Source: Bugula neritina
Taxonomy: Eukaryota > Bryozoa > Gymnolaemata > Cheilostomatida > Bugulidae
Length of the DNA: 64,000 nucleotides
Direction of reading: 5' to 3'
Assembly: GCA_964035545.1 (NCBI GenBank)
Contig: OZ037766.1
Span: forward strand, 24,326,767-24,390,766
Shown here: piece after piece, positions 33,051 to 48,000 of the stretch
Layout of the letters: every line of letters begins with the position of its first letter
Numbering within the stretch: position 1 is the first letter of the stretch
Position numbers and translations under genes: made by a program
Notes under the pieces: generated by a model
What the model was told of the DNA's origin: nothing
Seen by the model: the letters and a program-made list of their open reading frames with translations, nothing else
The model's database searches: none

Positions 33051-36000
33051 ATGGCAGACCAAGTTTCAGAGAACCAAAGTCAAAATGCTTCAACTTCTGG
33101 AATAACAGCAGAAACTCCTGCCAGCAATAACCCTTTATCTCGAAAATTGAAAAAAGTCTTAGACACTCGGCTAGATAATGATAAGGTATACTAGACTCAA
33201 AGTGAAAGTGAAAGTGTTGTAGTTTTCATTTTTGTTCTAACTATTACATTTACTATGCATTTTCATTTTTATTTTGATCTTTATTTTAAATTTATTTTGT
33301 ATTTTCATTGTTTGTTTTAAATTCAAATTGTTATTAAAAATTTGGGTTTAAACTTGAATTAATAATTAAATTAATGTTGAATTTTAAATTGAAATTAAAT
33401 TGAATTGAAAATTATTATAATCATATAATAATAATGGTTGTGTTACACTTACACTAAAAGTGGTTTTTGCAGGTGTAATAAAATAAAATTAAATATAACT
33501 TACCATCGACACCGTCCCACTATCACTCTGACTATTGCTATGACTAAGATTAGGTTACAGTAGGTAGGCCCCAGAACCAAGATGTGAGCTGATTCTACCA
33601 GTAATAGTACTACTGTCAGGATCAGCCCATACCTTGGTCAGACGCCCCATTAGTACTACTGGTAACACTAATAGTAGGGCTATCTACTTGTGTGAGCAAT
33701 ACTTGTATTAGTATATTTAGTATACTGATACAAGTATCAGTATACTAAATCTTAATCTTCATCATTCAATTAGAATATTATACCATTGACTTGTAAAATT
33801 CTGACATTCTTGAGTTTGCATTTCGTTCTGACTCAGGTCAATAAGAGTTGGTAACTTATTAGCAGTAATGCCAACTGACTTCAGTTGTAATCATGACTTT
33901 TAATCCTTCATTTACACTGCTCTCAATATGAGTGCAATGCAGTGGTCATTTTATGAGTTAATATATAGCAGTAATGCTAGAGTTCTTGCTTAAAATGTAT
34001 GCCACCAATGTGAATATAATTAAAACTTAGTGGCAGTTTGAGATAATCTTACTCTAAAATTTAATTTCACATTTATAAACTCTAAACTATATATTGTTTT
34101 CATTTTTGAGTCAGTCTATGCCTTATGGGTTAGGTTAGATTGTGATTGAGTAGGTAAATGGAAAGTTGCTTTTAGTTGCAAATGAACAGCTGGTGTTATA
34201 TAGGCTACTTATTCTAAAGCACTCGTAATAGATGCACATTAGTAAAGTTTCAAAATTTGTGTATTTTGTTCATTATTTTAGCCTAAAATCACAGTAGTAA
34301 AGCTGTTTTTTGCATTCCAGTAACTACTGCCTTGGCAGTAGTAATCAGATGAGTTCAACTAAACTTAATATTTTAATGAATTTTTTGTCATACTGCTTGC
34401 TACTCACAGTCATATTTGTTCTCATATTTTATTTTTAAGGACACATTGGAAGCTTTAAAGGCTCTGTCTACATTTTTCACAGAAAACACTCTACGTAGTA
34501 GACGAAATTTGCGAAGTGATATTGAAAAGCGAAGTTTGGTTATAAATGAAGAATTTTTATCTTCATTCCGAAAAGTCAAGGACGTAAGTCGATCTATTAT
34601 TTATTTATTTCTAAATTAAAAATTATATAAAAACTTTTGGCGCAAAAACTTTTTTATGATATATTTGCATATGGTATATTCACATGACACTTTACATTAG
34701 ACTTGGTTTTGAATAATATAATAATTTAATAGCTGATTAAAATAGTGGGTCTCGCATTTTCTCTAAGTAATTCAAATGCTTTTTTGTGATAAGTAATTTG
34801 ATTTATAATCAATTACTTTGCTAAAATGTTTTAAGTTTAGTTGATGTATAAGCAACTCATGTGAATCTTTTAAAAGATTTGTCATACATAAATCATAATA
34901 TTTTGCTTATCTGCTGCATATAACTACATGGCAAGCATTGTGTAATTATTACTACATCATTTTGCATTGTATCTGTTTGTGTAAGTGACAATGTATGATA
35001 TTTACAAGTTAATCTTTATGCTGCCAATGTGTAGCAACTAGACTCAGTGTACGAGGATGTGAGGGCAATGAATGACTGCTGCCAGGATATGACAGACCGA
35101 CTCAAGACGTCTCAATCTCAGACTAGGGACCTGATTAACCAGACTACACAGTTACAGGCAGAGAGGTGCGCTCCCTTCTATCTCTTAGCTATTTATTTAT
35201 GTATCATAGTGTTTGTAAACATGTGGTGTATATAATGACCTTTGATTTCATTCGTTGTTTAACTATTTTTGTTTGATAAAAATGTTAATATAAAATTTTT
35301 TATGAAAGCAATTATATTTTCATAAACAGCATTCTTGCCTTCAGCTAAATATGCGAGTCAATCTTGCTAAAGTATCAGTTGTGCCAAGCACATTTTTTGC
35401 ACCTGCTGAGTCATTTATTATTGAAGAAATTTTCTGAATACTTAATAACCCCATTCCAAGACACATGCATACTGCTTTTGTTGTCATAGCTTATCTCGTA
35501 CTTTGCTTTCTGTGGCAGTTCGAAGCTTCATCTGCGAATGAAAGTGGCGAATGCATTCCTTACAAAGTTCCAACTGACAGAAGCTGAGATAAGAGCTCTG
35601 AAAGGAGGAAGAGATTCCCACTCTATTGGCAAGGTACTCACACTAATGTTTGGCTCTCCACTATTATACCATGAGTTTTTCCTGAAAAATAGAAGTTGTC
35701 TTTTCACAGCTTTACTTTGTACATCACATGTTGGGTTTAATTATTGGGAGTTATTCTCTCTTATAGATAAGCATAAGTGTGACATGTGTGAATAGTGTTT
35801 TATAGATTTATAGATTTTTTCGAGAGAGGCAAGCAAGTTTAATAGTGTGTTGAAAAACACAATGAATTATTTCAGTTTAAGAGATGTTCTAATAAAAAGG
35901 AGTTTTAACATTTTAGGGATTTGAGTTTAAGATAGTCATAGTGTCTACCATAGTGTTAGGGTAAAATACTTTGCGATTCAGTCGAGTTGTTTTAATAGAT

Positions 36001-39000
36001 TTATATAATTGATCGCTTGAATTTTGGTAGTAGCAGTATAGAGTTAGTAGATGTTTTTGAACTGCTCATGAAGTGAGCGAAATCCAACAGAATTAGGCTA
36101 TTTAATTATGTGATCTTATTTTTATGGTAATGAATTTGTTTTTACTAGTTATTTTCTATCTCAAGTGTTACAAGATGTAGTTTTACTTCAGTTTAAATTA
36201 GTTCCAAAAACTTTTGTTATCTTCTCATAATTATAATCTTTCTATTGCTGATTTTTCTCTTATATAAGGAGTTTTCTTCCCAATAATTTTTGGAGTAGCT
36301 TTTATTCACTTTTTTCTCTTAGTTGTGTATTTTATCAGTTGGTCAAATATGAGGTTATTTCTGGCCTGTGATTTGTAACATTTCTTATTACTTTGATCGT
36401 TCTAAGGAGTCATCTCCCATGAGAATGCTTTTCAATAACTTTTCATATGTGCTATGTGCATGTTTTGTTAGCTTTGATATTTGATAGAAACTTTAAGTTG
36501 CCATCTGCTCTTGTACACCACTAAGCTACAACCCCCCCCCCCCCCCCCATACATGAGCGATGGTCTCTAGTAATAACTGCTTGTCTGCTACAGTTAGTGT
36601 GTAAAGAGCTTCTAATATTTCTCAACATCTGAAATTCGTAACCTTTTAGTGTATTTTGAGTCTGCATTAGCTTTTGATTTCCTCTAGTACTTACTCTTAC
36701 ACTTACTTTAAATAGGGCTCCCTCCCCCAAGACTAGCTACTAACAGGAAAACATCTGAACAATACTGCACATTACTCATAACTTTTGAAAATTCTAGACT
36801 GTTTCTAGATCGCCGAACACGGAAAGGAATAAAATGCCAAGAATAGCATGCTCTATTTTAAAAGACTAATTACATCAAATTGCAAAGTAATTTAATATGC
36901 AATATGATCATACAAATATCTTCATTATACAATATCATGTAGAAAAATAAATTAACAGTTGATAATATTGTTTACATAACCTAATGAGAAAATGGACATT
37001 GCAGGTAAAGGGCAATAGTGTACTGTTGCAAAGGTTGTAGGCAAATGTTAAAATCAATAAATTCTCAAGTATTTACAGTAGAAATAAGTAAAGTATATCA
37101 TTGAATGTTGTTCCTTTATACACTAGCATGTAGACTGGTTCTGGCGCTAAAAGTATAAATATATACACAGTAACCGTCAGTCACGGCCACCCTGGCACCA
37201 TTTAGAGACATGCTTGTCGGGCTACTGCTGCACCACTTGATTTCTCTTCTCTCTATAGCCTTTCCCGTTCTCATATCCCTCAGCTCTATGCCTTCATTCA
37301 ATAACACCGCAAACACAGGGTAGTCTGGCATGGTGGTAAGTGTATGGTTGGCCAAGGAAATTATGCCCTTTACTTTATGGCTCCACTTGAAGTTGAGAGA
37401 GTTGGTGGTCGTCTTCTTGTAGCACTTTAGTTGGCCATCACCCGCATCATACACCACAAATTGCTCGTTTGTTGGTGAAACTGAAAATATTTTGTTTATT
37501 CTATTAGTTACCAGGAATTATATGATTACTTATATGTGTTTAATATATATATGTATTGTGTATGTACTAGTGTAGGTGTATTAAGCTAGCATATTGACTG
37601 TTGTAAAACTATGTAGTAAGAAATTAGCTGTTATTGTTGTATGAGCTTACAAATGGTTAATATAGAAATGTTTTCTTTGGTATAAGGAAACTGTAGTTTG
37701 CATGTAATTTTTAGTCTATGGCTACCAGATGTTTAAATTCTATAATTAACAAAGAGGTTGTGGCTGACTGAAACTTTTTGGGCAGATTTTTATAGCAATC
37801 AGTTACATTTGTTCCATCATCAGGCCATGAATTGCACTTTATACTCCTTGGATAATGGAATTCTCCAAAGTCCAGTTTAAAAGTACATGTAATATATTTG
37901 ATACAAGTGTGGTAATAGTCATTCCCATAATCCTATGCATAGTCTGTTTTTTAGCATTTTCTCAGTGGTACTTTTTTCATTTTTATATTATTGGGCAATT
38001 TGGTTAAGTTAATACAAAGGTTAATGATAATGTGAAGTACTGTCAAATAAAGTTCATCTTACACCATAGAGCATGTGTCAACACACCATAGCTGTGTTGA
38101 CACATGCTCTAACAAATAGTATAATAAATAGTAGAAGTGTAGGGTTCAGTTTTCTAATCACTGGTAGGTTGTTTAGCTGTAACTGTATTCATAGAATATT
38201 CTTATAGTGCTGACATTCTGCATTAGATAAAACTCATACTGATAATTCCCTTGTCTCTTTTCATGGAATATGTGGTCATGATTTTAGATGAACTATCAAT
38301 TATCAAATTCCTTTCAAGTTTGCTCATTCAATTAAACTAATAACCTATAATTATTTGAAGCATAAAACATGTTTTTATCAGTTGATCAATGCATAATAAG
38401 CTGGTTTCACTGAAATTGAAAAAAGATTGAATCTTACCAATTGCCATTTTTGGTTTGATGAGTCTGCCAGAAGATCTAGCAGTTGTATGCACTTTTGGAG
38501 TGTCAGATAAGTTACTCATCGGTACAGTGATGACACAGGGCTGTGCGTGATTTCTGTAGCTTCCTGTATCCACTATAGTCAGTAAGTTTGAACTCACTGC
38601 TACTGAACACTCCTGCCCTAGTCCTATCAAAAGGATATTTTTGCATAAATTTAGGTGATTTAATGTTTATATAAAACCGATGGTTTAAATAATCAGTTAA
38701 TTTAAAATAAAACATAAGCTATTTGTAAAATCGTAAAACCGTCAATGGATCAGCTTTCATCAATGGATATCTGTGAAAACTTTACTAAAACTAAGAAAAA
38801 TATTATTAGCCACATGGGAGCAAACTATAAACAAGTGTAGTAGTTGGCTAGTAGTAGTTGAAAAATTAAAACAAAGAAATTTTTAAGCATAGCGACATAT
38901 TCTCACTGAAAGATAATTCCATCAGCCTGTTTCAATTCAAGTTAGCTTTACCCCCATGCTATACATACTTCACTGTGCAATAGATTAGGAGACCAACCTG

Positions 39001-42000
39001 CTTGTATCACTGCAGCCGTACTTCCATCAAGATTCAAGACTAAAACATGCCAACTGCAAAACCGATTTGACTCATATTGTAGTTTTTCTAAGTTTTTAGC
39101 AGCAAATATGAGATCATGAGAGGCAGCGAGTGATTGTACGTTTGTGTGCTCTGAAAACAGAAAAAAAATGTGATGATGCAATGAAAAGATTAGCCATTTT
39201 CAGCAGCAATCTTACTTTGAAGTTGGTTACTTTTGTAGAAAAGCAAACAAAAAAATAGTTTAATGGTACTGCAAGACAAAATGTGCTAAAGAATCACTGT
39301 TACTCCAACTCATCTAACTACCACCAGTTGTACTACAATCTCGCCATCGTCTATTCTAATCATACTACCACCAGTTGTACTACAATCTCGCCATCGTCTA
39401 TTCTGTCTATTTTTTTTGGTGGTATACAATGAGCTGTTAACTGCTGATGTTTTGTATTACAATTTAGGAAACCAAGTGTTTTCAGGAAGAGATGCTCAGA
39501 CCTTTATCTAATGCTGTTAAATGGGTTTACTACTGAGCAAATGGAAACTACACAGTCTAAAGCAATAAATGTTTTTCAATACTTCAGATATATCTACATT
39601 TATAACTATGTAGCATTGGAAATTTTATGAAGCTCAAATTCCCAGAAAAACCTTATTTTTGGACACAAATTTTTTGCCTCTAATACTGAAAGAGAATATA
39701 TCAAGTCTATGGTGGTGTGGACAGTGCACACAGTCCTACACCTTGAGGGTGTGTAAGTTTCTCTGACTCACCTTGTGTCCAAAGGATACCACCAGTGGAG
39801 ATTCTGTAGCAGTAGATTGCTGAGCCTGTACTAACACACACCTCGTCCTCATTGACTAGCACCATCGATAACACCTGCTTGTAAAACAACTTGCTGCCGA
39901 TTTTTAATTCGCCGGTTTTTACGACTACAGAGCGTCTGTCTTCCAGACATGCTGGGACGGTGTCTCTGGTAGCTTCATGGACTTTGGGTTTGCCGCTATT
40001 TGTTACCAGTGTTGTGGTAACATCGCTGTCGTTTGATAAAGTCATCATATCAGTTTCATTTGCTTGGAGGGTCACTGTGTCACCACCTAGACTCAGTCGT
40101 CGTCTGAATGCTCTAGCTAGAGATTGCAGTCTCTGGTTGATGGGAAGCTGATGAATTACTACTGAGTTGTGTTGGGCTCTGCATGATGGACAGGACAAGC
40201 TTCTGGCTGCTGATCTCTGCCATGGACAAAAACAAAATATTGTTTTAAAGAATGTAAATAATTCTTTTGTTCAGTGTAATGATATAAATAATGCAAATAA
40301 CAAACTAATATTATTACTTCATCCTGAGGGAACCACTACAGCAGTGTTTCTGTTATTAAATGCTTTTAGTAGAATGGATTCAAATATTAAAAGCATTTCT
40401 TGAGGACCAACGTGCTACTCTGCATTTCAGAAATTTTACTTGTAGCCTTTTAAATCATAGCCTAACGTTTTGTATCATCATCTTTACCATCAACTTGGGT
40501 GAATAATAACAATACAGCAAAATATACAGATTCTGAGTGAACTTTGAAATGAGACATAACCCAGCAACCTTAGCTGCTCCAGCTACTGTTCTATGTTTAT
40601 GCTATAAGTATTATAACTCGTTGTTTGCCAAAAGAGTGTGTATTTTTGAAATGGTTGGCTACCTGCATAATTTAACAAAACCTGAATATTACTTGAACTG
40701 AACTCAATAAACCGCCAGTACGCTACCATTTAGCCAAGTCAGGAATTTTTGCTGGTAGTCTGCTTTTGCTCCACTGTTTAATCTAAAGTTTATTTCTACG
40801 ATTTCACAGTAATTTTTTAAAACTGACAAATTTATATAAAGCTATCCTATAATGGCATTCTAATTCAGTTGTATGATGAAATTATAAGCTGTTGCATTAT
40901 GGGATGATCAAGTGAAAATCAAAATGCGTTGCTCATCTAAATATTACAAAAATCTTCTCTTGAATCCTATAATTTATTTGGAGCTGTTTAGGATAATAAT
41001 GGTGTATTTCATCAATTGGGCAGATAATCCTCTTATGAGTAGAAGTTATCTTCTTGTTACATAGGTTCGGTGTGGTTTTATTATATTTTGGTTCTTTCTT
41101 CATTTACTGTGGTTCCATTGTTTCCATTATTTGAATGGATACTCCTATACGGATGAGTTTGTAGTAGCGTTTTTTGCATGAACTTTTGGAAGCTTAGAAA
41201 CTAGTGAATATCTAGTCTAATGAATATAGTAACTTTACCAGTGTTCATAGGTTGTGGTATTATAGCGCCTTTTTCTTATGGCCCGATACTCATCAACATT
41301 GCCTGCGATTATATTATATATAATATATAATATTTTTAGGTTTTGTTTTATAAATTAATAACTGTTATGCATAGACTATAAAGTCATTGAACTATAATGC
41401 AGATGCCACTGTGTTACTTTGTATTATAATGCTGGTGCTTTTATGATATTTATAGTCTATTAATGCTATGCGTTTGTTATACATGTGCAAAAGTCACTTG
41501 TGTATAGAAACAGTAAAGCTTATATATTTATATGTTTATGTGAGCTTGCTTCATTGTGAGAAACAGTGCAATGTTTTTATATGATCAGTGCTTTGAAAAT
41601 CTACAAATACTGTGATTATTGCTAATTTAGAGTCTAAAAATACCTATTTGGATCTAGAAACATCTAATTTCTTGCTTATTGGTCAACTTAATTTAATTTT
41701 GCAAATATACTCATATAAGCATAATATATTGAAAATTAATACACAAGATAAATGTGTCTAGAACAGCTTTTTAGAGAACTTTGAGTTATTAAATAAATGT
41801 AGTAAGTTTTAACTAGGCTAAGATAAATAAATATATGGAAGTATTTTATCAACAGCAATATATTATACAATATAATTGATGTGATGAAATTTGGTAAGAA
41901 TGGTGATGTGTATATTGCATACTAGGAAGTTTATAATGGTGTATTTTTTTTTATTCATGATAGCAATTTGATAAGTTTTCTACATAATTATTATGCCATC

Positions 42001-45000
42001 AAGATGTAGATTATACTTGTTTCTTCTAGCAGTTTCACAAACATAATAATCTGCAGTCCTTAGTCATAAAAGGTCCAAATACCATGAAAAGCCTTATCTT
42101 TCCTTACAAACTATTGAACTGTTGAATTACAGTGCTTCCTCTATTGCTTACAGATCTCATAGGTCATGAGAAGGGCTCGAACCCGATTTGTGGTTTATGT
42201 ATGTGTGTATAAGGACAAAATGGCGGAATTTAATGGATCCTTGAATTAAATCTAGTATTTTACCATGTCACAAATTGAGGCTTTGGGGCGTAGCTTAGTG
42301 AGATACAGAGGGAGCACTGTATATCTATTCACACTCTAGACTCTAAAGAATTTAAATTCTCTCACTAACAACCAGCACATTTCACCAGATTTTCTACATT
42401 CAGCTTATAACCGCTGCCAGTCAGCACAAAATTGTCAGGTTATCTGGAATAAACTGCCTGCTGCCCCTAACAAATTAAACTTCTTCACAAGTTTACAATC
42501 AACAGGTCAATAGTAAAACTCTTAAAGAGCTAAAATACGGCAAAATTTCTATCAGGTTAATAAAAATAGAGCTTCAATTAATTAGTTATTTTTACAGCCT
42601 TTTTGGCCTTAACAAAACAGGTTTAAGTCAGTAAAAGTCTTAGATTTTTTGTCTATTCAGTTTGTGAAATAACATATCTGTAAAGTGAGTGGCTTTACCT
42701 GAACGATGGTCTGTATGCATTGACTGCAGAAAGAGTGGCCACATGGCATAGTCTTAGCTTCATAGAATACTTCTAAACAAACAGGGCATGTGAGATCCAC
42801 CCGAGAACTCGGCTCCAGTAGCTCAAAACAGAAGCTGTCTCCTTTGACTTCCATTATGTCACCTTCACAGTCTAGTATGTTTTTTTCTAAAACAATGAAC
42901 ATTATGTTTTAGCTCAGCTGTAACATAATATAATTTACTATGTGCTAAATATTTTTTAAAGTAAATGATTATAAACTGGAATTGTTTAGATGACACTATA
43001 TTTTAAAGCAAAGTAAGGGAAATGAGCATTCAGAGATGTAATATTTTAAATTTGTACTATTTATGAAGTCTATATTAATTTTAAACTTGATTGGAATGTA
43101 GAACTTATAGAAAGTCCAGACTCTGTTGTTGGTTTAATAGAAATGTAAGTTTATGAGGCGTGCTGTCATTGGATATAAATTACTAATAGCAATCATTAAA
43201 AAGTATACAAATATAACAGAATATATTATTTTTTAAAAAATAGTGAGCAAAAGTCCAATGAAAAAACTGTTAATAAATTACCAATAGTAATAATCAAAGT
43301 ATATATACAAATATAACATTTTATAAATGTAAAACACCATTTTTTTTAAAACTTAAGCAATTTTTCATTAGATTTTTGGCATCACAAAAGCTGGTAATAT
43401 TAAAATTAGATAAATATGGGAATAATAACAGTAATTGTATCTTAATCTAATCACAAAAAGCTTCATATTTACATAATTTTTCTCTCTAGATAGAATGATT
43501 TACATCAAAGATTGATAAATGATATTTTGTATGATATAATTCATAGAATGTTTCTCAAGTTAACAATAAAAAAGTCTTATATAGATATAAAGTTTTCTAT
43601 TTTAATTTTATGTAGAAAAATTATTTAGAATTTGAAAATTAGTACTATAATAGTCAAGTTTTAATAGTAAGGTGATACAACTTTGCATTTACTCACTTTG
43701 ATTTTATATCTTCGACAGTTCCTTTTTCAATTTCTTTCAAACGAGAAGCATTTACTGTAATCAAAGATACTTGTGCTTGGTCTGTTGAAGTAAGAGCTAA
43801 TGATAATTAGTCAACTCACCACTCATTTAAAGGCCCTTTCCACTTGGTATTTCTATTCAAAGAGAAAACAGCTGTTCACTTCTTCCTTATCAAATTTTTC
43901 CTGTTGTTTAGTGTGTTTGGTGTTTAGTGTGCTTATGAAATAGTGAAATAATTAAAAAACAATACAGTTGTTGATCAACTCTGCTGTAATTGGATAATAT
44001 CTCCTAATTGGCCAGTGCTTGTGGTATATGACACATTCTTAATGTATATTGACTGGTTTGTTTATTTATACTTTAGTATTTAGTGGTATTGATTGTAGCA
44101 CTTACTAAAAATCTAGTGAATAATTTGAATTTTGACAATTCATTATATTCTATTCTACAATTTACAACGCTCTATAACAAAACACTCGCGTTCCAGGACC
44201 TTCTACTTCAAGAACTCTAAAAAATTAAAAATTGGGCAATCGTTAAATAAACCATTACTTTCAAATACTAATTAATAGTCTAAATTCTAAGGCATTGTGT
44301 TTTACGCGTTATGTGGTATTGTGAATATAGTATCTAATGCGGTATAGTATGAATAAAGTACAAAACATATCTTGTATATAAATACACATGATTACACACA
44401 ACTATACACATACCTGTATCTAAACACTGTATTGAAAATATGGTACAAGACTTACCTTGTATATTAATACATGTACACGGCTATACTAACACCTATGCAT
44501 GCAGTTACTATCTCTTTAACATTTACTCATACATCCTTCCAATATCTGTAGCCATCTTCTCTCATACTATTTATATTGGCACGGGACAAGTGGATTTATT
44601 CACATCTACCCCCCTTCTCCACCACTACATTGACATGTCAGTACATACAACCTATATTAGGTGACTAGTCAATATTCCGAAGGCCCATTAGTCCGAAGGT
44701 CCATTAGTCCGAAGGTCCATTAGTCCGAAGGTCCATTAGTCCGAAGGTCCATTAGTCCGAAAATTAGTACACTTGATAGTAAATAGCATCCTCACTGAGA
44801 ATATCATTGATTTCACTCACAATCTAGTTTAAGTTCTTGCTTTGTTAAAGCTGTATGTGGGTGGCATGCGTGTTGCCTACTTGTGATTGTTTAGCCTGAG
44901 ATTACACTATGACCAGAAAACAGCTGCATCATCTATCAACATTCCATTGCGGCTGCTTTATAAACAAAGTACACAGCAAGCTATTCACTAGCCTGTCAGC

Positions 45001-48000
45001 TAACAGGCCTGTAATTAATAATGTAATAAGGATCACATTTGCAGTGTATAAATCACCTATATTTTATAGAAAGTCTATAAAAGCTATTGAAAATTTCAAA
45101 AAAGTTGCTTTGAGGAACACAAAGATCTACAACATGGTTTTTAAATTTTGATTCTATAGCACAATTAGGTGAGGTTTTATTTGGCTGGACTGAATTCTTA
45201 TATACTAATAGTGTGGTCCCAGCAAGGTAGTTACAGCTAGAAGGTTGCCCTTATCTACATATCTTGTGGATATGTTTGGTTTGGTATATTATGGTGTGCA
45301 GCTTTGGTTATTTGATTTTAGAGTAGTGTCCAAGATGTTTATAATTTTTAGTCTTCAATGCATTTTTACAGATATCCCTAATTAAAGATATTTTTAATTA
45401 CAAAGAGATATTTTTAATTGAAATAGATATATGTATAATTTAATTAATATAATAATGCAGTTTAGCAGCTTACAGATAATTGAAGAGATTAAATGTGATA
45501 CCAAATAATTAACTACCAAGCCAGAGATTTACTATTACATTCAATAGCAAAATTCTAAAACAAACCATTATTTTTTTGACGCTAACTTCAAATGCAACCT
45601 TTTTTTATATATATAATGTGTGTGTGTGTGTGCGTGCGGGCGTGTGCGATCTCCTCCACACACATACCTGCACTAGTATAGGCTACTCATAACTAAATGT
45701 AAATAGGTAAAATCTTCCTCCAAGTTTCGATTTAGGACTTAAGTTACTAGGGACTACCATGCCGATGTTGTTTCTAGCAAACCATTGTAATTTTGCATAT
45801 TGAATGTAATAGTAAATCTCTGGCTTGGTAGTTAATTATTTGGTATCACATTTAATCTCTTCAATTATCTGTAAGCTGCTAAACTGCATTATTATATTAA
45901 TTAAATTATACATATATCTATTTCAATTAAAAATATCTCTTTGTAATTAAAAATATCTTTAATTATAGGGATTTCTGTAAAAATGCATTGAAGACTAAAA
46001 ATTATAAACATCTTGGACACTACTCTAAAATCAAATAACCAAAGCTGCACACCATAATATACCAAACCAAACATATCCACAAGATATGTAGATAAGGGCA
46101 ACCTTCTAGCTGTAACTACCTTGCTGGGACCACACTATTAGTATATAAGAATTCAGTCCAGCCAAATAAAACCTCACCTAATTGTGCTATAGAATCAAAA
46201 TTTAAAAACCATGTTGTAGATCTTTGTGTTCCTCAAAGCAACTTTTTTGAAATTTTCAATAGCTTTTATAGACTTTCTATAAAATATAGGTGATTTATAC
46301 ACTGCAAATGTGATCCTTATTACATTATTAATTACAGGCCTGTTAGCTGACAGGCTAGTGAATAGCTTGCTGTGTACTTTGTTTATAAAAGCAAGCCGCA
46401 ATGGAATGTTGATAGATGATGCAGCTGTTTTCTAGTCATAGTGTAATCTCAGGCTAAACAATCACAAGTAGGCAACACGCATGCCACCCAAATACAGCTT
46501 TAACAAAGCAAGAACTTAAACTAGATTGTGAGTGAAATCAATGATATTCTCAGTGAGGATGCTATTTACTATCAAGTGTACTAATTTTCGGACTAATGGA
46601 CCTTCGGACTAATGGACCTTCGGACTAATGGACCTTCGGACTAATGGACCTTCGGACTAATGGGCCTTCGGAATATTGCTCCGTCCCCCCTATATTAAAG
46701 CATTAGGAATACCTTAGAGCAATACTTCCAGAGATTTTCTTCTGTAGAGTCATTTTCAGTCATCAGGGGAGTATTTTTGTCATAGAACCACCTCAAGATA
46801 ACCTTGCATGTATTCCTCACTTTCCCTGCTACAAACACAATGCAACTATACTTTAGTATTGTTCACATTTATACCAAACTTTCATTCCATTCAATCTAAC
46901 ATCATATTGAAAAATATTTTTACCACAAACACTCCTCCCTCTCCATTATATCATATATACCCCTTATATCAAAAACACCCCCTTATATTTTGTGAAATAT
47001 CCTTTCCTGGCAGTTAGTTTTCTTTTTGGCGTCTCTAACTAACTTGCGCATCTGCCACCATCATAAAGCTCTGCGTAGCTATTGTTGTATTGCTCTACAA
47101 ACAGCTGTCTAAAATTGGCATTTAATTGGCCATCAATTGTATAATATAAAACAGTATTGATTTTAACTTAGCTTCATGAAAGTGTCATGAGACTGGAGTT
47201 AGTGTGGACAAGTCTTGAAGTTTATATGCTGGCTGTATATGGGATAAGTTAGCATTGTTGAGTATACTTTTTACAAACGTTTAACCTAGCTAGGAGTAAG
47301 TTGTAGAATTTTCTGTCAACTTTTAGATAATGTTTCCTCTTTATCAATATGGTAAAGTTTCAAGTCTGTGTTATCATAAACTAAATTTTATTCACCCGTG
47401 TTTGTCACAAGATGCCCACCCTTAAGACCTTTATGAGGTAACAACTTGAAATTGTCATATGACTCCTCGAGAGCCTTGAAATTTGTAGTCACATGATGTC
47501 TTGGAATTTCCACTCTTAATTTGTGCAAAATGTGGAAGCTTCCACAATTCCCCTCATGTGATATTACTTTAACTAAACAAATCAACAAAGTCGATAACTT
47601 GTTTATTTGCATGAAATATTCTTATGAAATAAGTGAACTTAAGATCTAGAAATATAAACAGTTGTTAAAAAGTTAGAGAAATGGTGTTATTCACTAAACT
47701 ATTATAACTTCAACCCATTCAGATTGATTGCAATTTGTTAAACACACGAAAGCAAATCATAGACATCTTGTCTTCATCGAATATATTCTATATATCTTTT
47801 CAATGTATTCAAGTAAACAATATTTGCTTACTTTGAAATGAATGTTATTGTAATGCTTTTCAAAACTCTAGAAATATTTTTGGTTTAGAAATTTAGATTC
47901 ATCGTGTTTTATGCCAGGGAAATCATGTATTATTTAGCTTGTTGGATAGCAACTTTTACTATAGATAACACAAAACTGTGTGATACTATTACTTTGTAAA

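Noticed and set aside
47388-47612. 74-codon minus-strand frame in COG6 intron 4
   Set aside because: The residue composition is fairly protein-like, but there is no splice partner, domain or homologue I can name, and it is not close to the nested gene. Left unannotated.
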